Shown: positions 58,647 through 64,000 of the stretch, piece after piece | Layout of the letters: every line of letters starts with the position of its first letter | How positions within the stretch are numbered: position 1 is the stretch's first letter | From: Methylobacterium sp. Leaf125 | Lineage (GTDB): Bacteria > Pseudomonadota > Alphaproteobacteria > Rhizobiales > Beijerinckiaceae | DNA: 64,000 nucleotides | Assembly: GCF_001423085.1 (NCBI RefSeq) | Contig: NZ_LMNU01000034.1 | Coordinates: 62,001 to 126,000, forward strand | Reading direction: 5' to 3' | Made by a program: the position numbers and the translations under genes | Notes under the pieces: model-generated | Databases searched by the model: none | What the model was told of the DNA's origin: nothing | Seen by the model: the letters and a program-made list of their open reading frames with translations, nothing else

Positions 58647-61151
58647 ATGGCCCACCCAAGCTCCGCCAACGCCGCATCGGACCTGCCGATCGAAGACGCC
58701 CTTCCGGCCCTGCGCGACGCCCTCGCCGGGGGGTCGGCCGCGGTCCTGGTCGCGCCGCCCGGCGCGGGCAAGACCACCCGGGTGCCGCTGGCCCTTCTCG
58801 ACGCGCCCTGGCTGCGCCCCGCCGACAAGATCATCCTGCTGGAGCCGCGCCGCCTGGCCGCCCGCGGAGCGGCGGAGCGCATGGCCGCCACCCTCGGCGA
58901 GCGCGTCGGCGACACGGTCGGCCTCCGGGTCCGCCTCGGCTCGAAGATCTCCGGGCGCACCCGGATCGAGGTCGTCACCGAGGGCGTCTTCACCCGCATG
59001 ATCCTCGACGATCCGGAACTCACCGGAATCGGTGCGGTCCTCTTCGACGAGTTCCACGAGCGCTCCCTCGACGCGGATCTCGGCCTCGCCCTGGCCCTCG
59101 ACACCCAGGGCGCCCTGCGCGAGGACCTGCGAATCCTGGTGATGTCGGCGACCCTCGACGGCGCCAGGGTCGCCGGGCTGCTCGGCACCGCGCCGGTGAT
59201 CGAATCGGAGGGGCGCGCCTACCCGGTCGAGACGCGGTACTGGGACCGCGACCCGAATCGCCGGATCGAGGACGTCGTGGCCGAGGCCATCCTGCGGGCC
59301 CTGCGGGCGGATCCGGGCTCGGTCCTGGCCTTCCTGCCGGGCCAGGGCGAGATCCGCCGGGTCGCGACGCTGCTGGCCGACAAGGTCGACGCCGTCACGG
59401 AGATCGCGCCCCTCTACGGGGCGCTGACGCCCGCCGAGCAGGACCGCGCCGTGGCGCCCGCGCCGCCGGGACGGCGCAAGGTGGTGCTCGCCACCAGCAT
59501 CGCCGAGACCTCGCTGACCATCCAGGGCGTGCGCATCGTCGTCGATTCCGGCCTGTCGCGCGTGCCCGTCTACGAGCCCGGCCTCGGGCTGACCCGGCTC
59601 GTCACCGCGCGGGCGTCGCGCGCCTCCGTCGACCAGCGCCGGGGGCGTGCGGGCCGCACCGAGCCGGGCGTCTGCCACCGTCTCTGGGCGGAAGCCGCCA
59701 CCAACGCCCTGGAGCCCTTCACCCGCCCGGAGATCCTCGCCGCCGACCTCTCGGGCCTGGTGCTCGACTGCGCCGCCTGGGGCGTCGCCGATCCCGCGAC
59801 CCTCGCCTTCCTCGACCCGCCACCCGCCCCCGCCCTGGCCGAGGCGCGGGCGATGCTGCGGGACCTCGGGGCGATCGAGGCCGAAGGCCGTCTCACCGAG
59901 ACCGGCCGGGCCCTGCGCGCCCTGCCGCTGCCGCCGCGCCTCGCCCGCATGGTGGTCGGCGCGGCAGGGTACGGCACGGCTCGCGCGGCGGCGGATCTCG
60001 CGGCGGTGCTGGTCGAGCGCGGCCTCGGCGGGGACGACACCGACGTGACCCATCGGACCGAGCGCTTCGCCCGCGACCGCGCCCAGCGGGCCGCGGACAT
60101 GCGCCGCCTCGCCCAGGGCTGGGCCCGGCAGGCGGAGAGCTTCGCCGGGGCCCGGGCCGGCGCAGCCGGGGGCCTCGACATGAGCGAGGCCGGGCCGCTC
60201 CTCGCCCTGGCCTATCCCGATCGCGTCGCACGCGCCCGCGGCCGCGACGGCGAGTTCGTGATGGCCAACGGCCGGGCCGGCCGCGTCTATGCGGCCTCCG
60301 CCCTGGCCCGCGCGCCGTTCCTCGTGGTGGCCGAGCTGACCGGCACCGCCGCCCAGGGGCGCATCCTCGCGGCAGCGCCGATCACCCTGGAGGCGATCGA
60401 GGCCCTGTTCGGATCGACCATCGCGGCGACGACACAGGTCACCTTCGATCGGAGTGCCCGGGCGTTGCGGGCCCGCTCCCTGCGGCGCCTCGGAGCGCTC
60501 ACCCTGGGCGAGCGCACCCTGCCGGTGCCGGGCGACCTCGCCGCGGCGGAGATCCTGGCGCGGGGCGTTGCCGAGATCGGCCTCCCGGCCCTGCCGTGGA
60601 CGCCGGCGCTGACGCAGTGGCGGGCCCGCCTGCAGTTCCTGCGGGCGGCCGATCCCGAGACCTGGCCCGACCTGTCCGACGCCCACCTCCTGGACACGAT
60701 CGAGGCCTGGCTGGCGCCCGAGATCGTCGGGCGCACCAGCCTCGACGCGGTCGGCGCCGACTATCTCGCGCGCGCCCTGCAGGCGTTGCTGCCCTGGACC
60801 CTGCGCGCGCGCCTCGACGCCGAGGCCCCGACCCATGTCGAGGTGCCCACCGGCTCGCGCATCGCCCTCGATTACGAGGCCGAGGGCGGGCCGGTGCTCG
60901 CCGTCCGGGTGCAGGAGCTGTTCGGGCTCGAGCGCCATCCGAGTATCGCCGGGGGCCGCATTCCCCTGGTCCTGCACCTGCTCTCACCGGCCTCGCGGCC
61001 GATCCAGATCACGCGCGATCTGCCGGGTTTCTGGCACGGGTCGTGGAGCGCCGTGCGTTCGGAGATGCGCGGGCGCTATCCGCGCCATCCCTGGCCCGAG
61101 GACCCGGTCGCGGAACCGCCGACCCGGCGGGTGAAGCCGAGGGGCACGTGA
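58647..61151 (+). CDS. hrpB: ATP-dependent RNA helicase HrpB
   Basis: Encodes 834 residues from the ATG at 58647; an earlier frame from 58611 is not needed. DExH helicase: motif I A-P-P-G-A-G-K-T-T, motif II F-D-E-F-H-E-R-S, motif III S-A-T, motif VI Q-R-R-G-R-A-G-R. The HrpB-specific C-terminal domain is present in full. In bacteria its cellular role is poorly defined. A GTGA overlap couples it to the following gene. Confidence 0.95.
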   Translation: MAHPSSANAASDLPIEDALPALRDALAGGSAAVLVAPPGAGKTTRVPLALLDAPWLRPADKIILLEPRRLAARGAAERMAATLGERVGDTVGLRVRLGSKISGRTRIEVVTEGVFTRMILDDPELTGIGAVLFDEFHERSLDADLGLALALDTQGALREDLRILVMSATLDGARVAGLLGTAPVIESEGRAYPVETRYWDRDPNRRIEDVVAEAILRALRADPGSVLAFLPGQGEIRRVATLLADKVDAVTEIAPLYGALTPAEQDRAVAPAPPGRRKVVLATSIAETSLTIQGVRIVVDSGLSRVPVYEPGLGLTRLVTARASRASVDQRRGRAGRTEPGVCHRLWAEAATNALEPFTRPEILAADLSGLVLDCAAWGVADPATLAFLDPPPAPALAEARAMLRDLGAIEAEGRLTETGRALRALPLPPRLARMVVGAAGYGTARAAADLAAVLVERGLGGDDTDVTHRTERFARDRAQRAADMRRLAQGWARQAESFAGARAGAAGGLDMSEAGPLLALAYPDRVARARGRDGEFVMANGRAGRVYAASALARAPFLVVAELTGTAAQGRILAAAPITLEAIEALFGSTIAATTQVTFDRSARALRARSLRRLGALTLGERTLPVPGDLAAAEILARGVAEIGLPALPWTPALTQWRARLQFLRAADPETWPDLSDAHLLDTIEAWLAPEIVGRTSLDAVGADYLARALQALLPWTLRARLDAEAPTHVEVPTGSRIALDYEAEGGPVLAVRVQELFGLERHPSIAGGRIPLVLHLLSPASRPIQITRDLPGFWHGSWSAVRSEMRGRYPRHPWPEDPVAEPPTRRVKPRGT

Positions 61152-61591
61152 CCGAACGCCTTCGCGCCACCCTCGCCCTCTACGATCCGCGCGGACGGCT
61201 CGCGGCCCCGGCCTACCGGCACCTGCTGATCCGCACGCTGCTGCTCGGTTTCGGGCTGCTCTGCCTTGGGATCTGGCTCGCCAGCCTCGGCCTGCGCTGG
61301 GCCGGGGTCCTGGCGGTCGCCGGCATCCTGCCGGTGATCGGGGCGACGGCGATCCAGACGGTCCGGCGCCTGCACGACCGCAACCGCAGCGGCGGCTGGT
61401 TCGGCCTGTATGTCCTGGCCGAAACGGTCGGCGTCCTGCCCCTGGAGCGGGCCGTCGACGCCCATCCGCTCCCGGTCATCGCCCTGGTTCTGGCAATGCT
61501 CGGCTTCTTCCTCTGGTTCTTCGTCGAGACGGTGTTCCGGGCGGGGAGCCCGGGGGCCAACCGCTACGGTCCGGTCCCCGCAGACGCGTGA
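61148..61591 (+). CDS. DUF805 family membrane protein
   Basis: Encodes 147 residues from a GTG at 61148 overlapping the hrpB stop. Four membrane helices and the family signature R-R-L-H-D-R-N-R-S-G-G-W in a cytoplasmic loop. DUF805 (YhaH-like) proteins are small inner-membrane proteins with no known function. Convergent with lpxB, 4 bases apart. Confidence 0.85.
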   Translation: MTERLRATLALYDPRGRLAAPAYRHLLIRTLLLGFGLLCLGIWLASLGLRWAGVLAVAGILPVIGATAIQTVRRLHDRNRSGGWFGLYVLAETVGVLPLERAVDAHPLPVIALVLAMLGFFLWFFVETVFRAGSPGANRYGPVPADA

Positions 61592-61595
61592 GCGG

Positions 61596-62768
61596 TCAGG
61601 CCGCCCGGCGGGCGGCGAGGACGATGCGGGCAGCGCTCCGGCTCGGCGGGTCGTCGTCCGGTAGGCGCATCAGGCTGTCGATGCGGGCGAGCGCGTCCAC
61701 CTGCGCATCCCGTGCCGGCTCTCCCGCCAGGAGCGGTGCCACCGCGTCGGCGAGGCGCGGAGCTGTGCATTCGGCCTGGATGAATTCCGGCATCGCATTC
61801 TGTCCGAGGATCAGGTTCGGCAGCACGATCGTGGGCACCTGGATGAGGCGGCGGGCCACCGCCTCCTCGATCCGCGAGACCTTGTAGGCGACCACCATCG
61901 GCACGCCGGCCAGGGCCAGTTCCAGGGTGACGGTGCCCGAGGCCGCGAGCGCCGCCCGGGCCCGGCGGAAGGTGGCGTGCTTGGCCGCCTCGCCGTGAAC
62001 GAGGGTGACCGGACTGTCCCAGGCCAGCGCCAGACGCTCGATCAGGGCCCTGTGCCGGGTCACCGCCGGCAGCACCGCCTCGATCGGTCCGAAGCGCGCC
62101 GTGAGCCGCGCCAGGGTGGCGCCGAAGACCGGCATTAGCCGCTCGATCTCCGAGCGGCGCGAACCCGGCAGGATCGCCAGGACCGGCCGCCCCGTCATGC
62201 GGGCTTCGGCCTCGGCGGCCCCGGGCCGCAGCTCCCCAAGCCGCTCGATCAGCGGGTGTCCGACATAGGTGCAGGCCGGGCCGTTCAGGCGCCGATGGGC
62301 CTCCGGCTCGAACGGCAGGAGGGCGAGGACGTGATCGATGAAGGGGCGCATCTTCGCCGCCCGCCAGGGGCGCCAGGCCCAGACGCTGGGGGAGACGTAG
62401 TCGACGATGGGCAGGTCCGGCATCCGCTTGCGCACCCGCGCGGCGACCGCGTGGGTGAAGCCGGGGCTGTCGATGATGACGAGGACGTCCGGCCGGGCCT
62501 CGACCACGTCGCGCACGGTCTGGCGGATGCGCCGCAGCAGGGTGCGCAGCCGGGCAGCGACGGGCAGGTAGCCCATCACCGCCACGTCGTCGATGGGAAA
62601 CAGCGAGGCGAAGCCCTCCGCCGCCATGGCCTCGCCGCCGACCCCGCCGAAGCGGATCGGGCGATCCGAAAGCTCGCGCAGGCCGCGCATCAGCTTGGCC
62701 CCGAGCTGATCCCCGGAATCCTCGCCGGCCACCAGCCAGATCGTCCGCTCGCTGCGCGGTTCGCTCAT
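61596..62768 (-). CDS. lpxB: Lipid-A-disaccharide synthase
   Basis: Encodes 390 residues. GT19 glycosyltransferase: N-terminal A-G-E-D-S-G-D-Q-L-G-A motif and P-G-S-R-R-S-E-I in the centre. It joins UDP-2,3-diacylglucosamine with 2,3-diacylglucosamine 1-phosphate at the inner membrane. Overlaps lpxI by 4 bases. Confidence 0.95.
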   Translation of the reverse strand: MSEPRSERTIWLVAGEDSGDQLGAKLMRGLRELSDRPIRFGGVGGEAMAAEGFASLFPIDDVAVMGYLPVAARLRTLLRRIRQTVRDVVEARPDVLVIIDSPGFTHAVAARVRKRMPDLPIVDYVSPSVWAWRPWRAAKMRPFIDHVLALLPFEPEAHRRLNGPACTYVGHPLIERLGELRPGAAEAEARMTGRPVLAILPGSRRSEIERLMPVFGATLARLTARFGPIEAVLPAVTRHRALIERLALAWDSPVTLVHGEAAKHATFRRARAALAASGTVTLELALAGVPMVVAYKVSRIEEAVARRLIQVPTIVLPNLILGQNAMPEFIQAECTAPRLADAVAPLLAGEPARDAQVDALARIDSLMRLPDDDPPSRSAARIVLAARRAA

Positions 62769-63679
62769 GATCCCGATCCCGTTCTGGCCTCCGGACCGCC
62801 CGCGTCGGCGCCCAGGCCGAGGAGAAAGAGGCCCGCCCGATCCGCGACCGCGATCGTCGCCGGACGGTCAATGATCAGGGTGAAGCCCGCCTGGACGGCC
62901 AAACCGGCACAGCCCGCCGCCGCCGCGTTCGCCACCGTACGGGGGCCGATCGCCGGCAGGTCGACGCGCAGGTCCTGGCCGGTCTTGGCGCATTTCACCA
63001 GCACGGTGCCGGGCTGTGCGCTGCCGTAGCCGAAGGGCCGGCGTCCGAGCATCCGGGCCCGGGCCAGCATCCGGTCGGTCCCCTCCGGACCCTCGACGGT
63101 CAGGGCCCGCTGTCCGACGACGACGGTGGCCTGGCCGACGTCGAAATCCGACAGGGCCGCCAGCAGGGCGCGGCCGGTGGCGATGGAGTCCCGCGCCGCG
63201 GCATCGGGGGCGTGCCGGCCGAGCAGGCCCTCGGGACTGAGCAGATCCGGGGCGACCTCGTGGACGCCGACCACGCCGTGGCCGTGCTCCTCCAGGAGCG
63301 CCAGGGCGCCGCGCAGCAGGCGGTCGTCGCCGCCGTCGGAGATCGCCTTCAGGGCGTCTCGGTTGCGCAGGGCCGCGGCGGCGTTGAGGATCGCGGCCGG
63401 GTTCGGCCGGGACACGCCGCCGGCCGGCACCACGGTGACCGGCCCCCAGGCCTTGAGGATCGCCAGGATGCCGGCAATGTCGAGGAGGTCGACGGTGGCG
63501 GCCGCGCGGGCGCGCATCGCCCGCTCGGCGAACCCCCGGATGGCCAGGACGCGGAACGGACGCCCCGCCCGGTCGAGGGAGGCGGCCACGAGTTCCGGCA
63601 GGCGGCCGGCGCCCGCCACCAGGACCAGCGCCGCCGGTGCGGGCGCGATGCGCGCGGCCGGCGCCGGATTCGCGCTCAA
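62765..63679 (-). CDS. lpxI: UDP-2,3-diacylglucosamine pyrophosphatase LpxI
   Basis: Encodes 304 residues. Family segments: V-A-G-A-G-R-L-P-E-L at the N-terminus and K-C-A-K-T-G-Q-D-L-R-V-D-L-P-A-I-G near residue 240. LpxI hydrolyses UDP-2,3-diacylglucosamine to lipid X in alphaproteobacteria in place of LpxH. Sits between lpxA and lpxB with 4-base overlaps on both sides. Confidence 0.93.
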   Translation of the reverse strand: MSANPAPAARIAPAPAALVLVAGAGRLPELVAASLDRAGRPFRVLAIRGFAERAMRARAAATVDLLDIAGILAILKAWGPVTVVPAGGVSRPNPAAILNAAAALRNRDALKAISDGGDDRLLRGALALLEEHGHGVVGVHEVAPDLLSPEGLLGRHAPDAAARDSIATGRALLAALSDFDVGQATVVVGQRALTVEGPEGTDRMLARARMLGRRPFGYGSAQPGTVLVKCAKTGQDLRVDLPAIGPRTVANAAAAGCAGLAVQAGFTLIIDRPATIAVADRAGLFLLGLGADAGGPEARTGSGS

Positions 63680-64000
63680 GCGGCGCTCGGCGTCTCGCGC
63701 GGTGTGCAGAGCGAACGCTTGCCGCCGGCGCGGATGAAGGCGACGATCTCGGTCACGGCGCGATGGGTCTCGAACTCGGCGGCGACGTCTTCGAGGCGCT
63801 CCATCAGCGTGCCCTCGTTGGCGAAGAGCAGCCGATAGGCCCGCCGCAGGGTGTGGATGTCCTCCCGGGCAAAGCCCCGCCGCTGCAGGCCGATGATGTT
63901 CAGGCCCGACAGGTAGGCGCGGTTGCCGAGGGCCATCCCGTACGGGATACAGTCGTTCTCGAGGCCGGACAGGCCGCCGACGAAGGCGTGCGCCCCGACG
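63676..64000 (-). CDS. lpxA: UDP-N-acetylglucosamine acyltransferase LpxA, C-terminal part
   Basis: The 3' part of lpxA; the start lies beyond base 64000. The visible 107 residues contain the end of the left-handed beta helix (G-G-L-S-G-L-E-N-D-C-I-P-Y-G and G-N-R-A-Y-L-S-G-L-N) and the helical C-terminal domain with R-R-G-F-A-R-E-D-I-H-T-L-R-R-A. First acyltransferase of lipid A synthesis. Overlaps lpxI by 4 bases. Confidence 0.94.
   Translation of the reverse strand, partial: VGAHAFVGGLSGLENDCIPYGMALGNRAYLSGLNIIGLQRRGFAREDIHTLRRAYRLLFANEGTLMERLEDVAAEFETHRAVTEIVAFIRAGGKRSLCTPRETPSAA

Overview
This GC-rich window (high GC, GTG/TTG starts, many ATGA-type stop/start overlaps) looks like chromosome from an aerobic anoxygenic phototrophic alphaproteobacterium of the Hyphomicrobiales, most likely Methylobacteriaceae (Methylobacterium-like). 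The reasons are a periplasmic-type formate dehydrogenase next to a complete photosynthesis gene cluster, use of the oxygen-dependent cyclase AcsF with no bchE in view, and PpsR/AerR control. The genus is an inference from gene content and layout, not from a database search.

Layout. (1) 1-9246, + strand: formate dehydrogenase locus. It has accessory proteins (DUF6352, DUF3305, DUF3306, TorD-type chaperone), a small Tat-targeted protein, the catalytic Mo/W subunit (Cys, not Sec, in the active site), the four-cluster Fe-S subunit, the cytochrome b subunit and two exported proteins of unknown function. (2) 9324-10987: SdhL-like shikimate dehydrogenase homologue, a small XRE regulator and a class I cytochrome c that could donate electrons to the reaction centre. 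(3) 11094-22241, - strand: crtE-crtF-bchC-bchX-bchY-bchZ-pufQ-pufB-pufA-pufL-pufM-pufC. (4) 22338-27616: crtD-crtC (+) convergent with crtI-crtB-orf53 (-). (5) 27725-29387: a LysE exporter, a 40-codon membrane ORF, a short tandem repeat and a GNAT acetyltransferase, lying between two blocks of photosynthesis genes. (6) 29486-48914, - strand: a 19-kb run bchF-bchN-bchB-bchH-bchL-bchM-lhaA-puhA-puhB-puhC-orf100-acsF-puhE-hemA-bchI-bchD-bchO, almost all overlapping or a few bases apart. (7) 49224-56015, + strand: regulators aerR and ppsR, then bchG, a PucC-like transporter, bchP, tspO and orf102. (8) 56050-64000: a tri-haem cytochrome c, then general genes (map, hrpB, DUF805, lpxB-lpxI-lpxA).

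How it works together. HemA supplies 5-aminolevulinate. BchIDH (with BchO), BchM, AcsF, BchLNB, BchXYZ, BchF, BchC, BchG and BchP cover the Mg branch through phytylated bacteriochlorophyll a, except for bchJ and the 8-vinyl reductase, which are not seen here. CrtE, CrtB, CrtI, CrtC, CrtD and CrtF give a spirilloxanthin-type carotenoid; crtA is absent. PufLMC with PuhA and PufBA form the reaction centre and LH1; no pucBA (LH2) is present. Sites of the form TGT-N12-ACA, the target of PpsR/CrtJ, occur before bchC, crtE/crtD, crtI and bchG, with a degenerate version before bchF. Together with ppsR and a B12-motif AerR in the window, this makes the control circuit readable from sequence.

No tRNA, rRNA, CRISPR array, prophage or insertion sequence was recognised. 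I did not find a clearly undescribed multi-gene system. The less-explained elements are small conserved-looking ORFs inside the photosynthesis operons, hairpin-rich intercistronic regions, a start-less sdhL, short in-frame repeat expansions, and the function of the exported proteins after fdhC.
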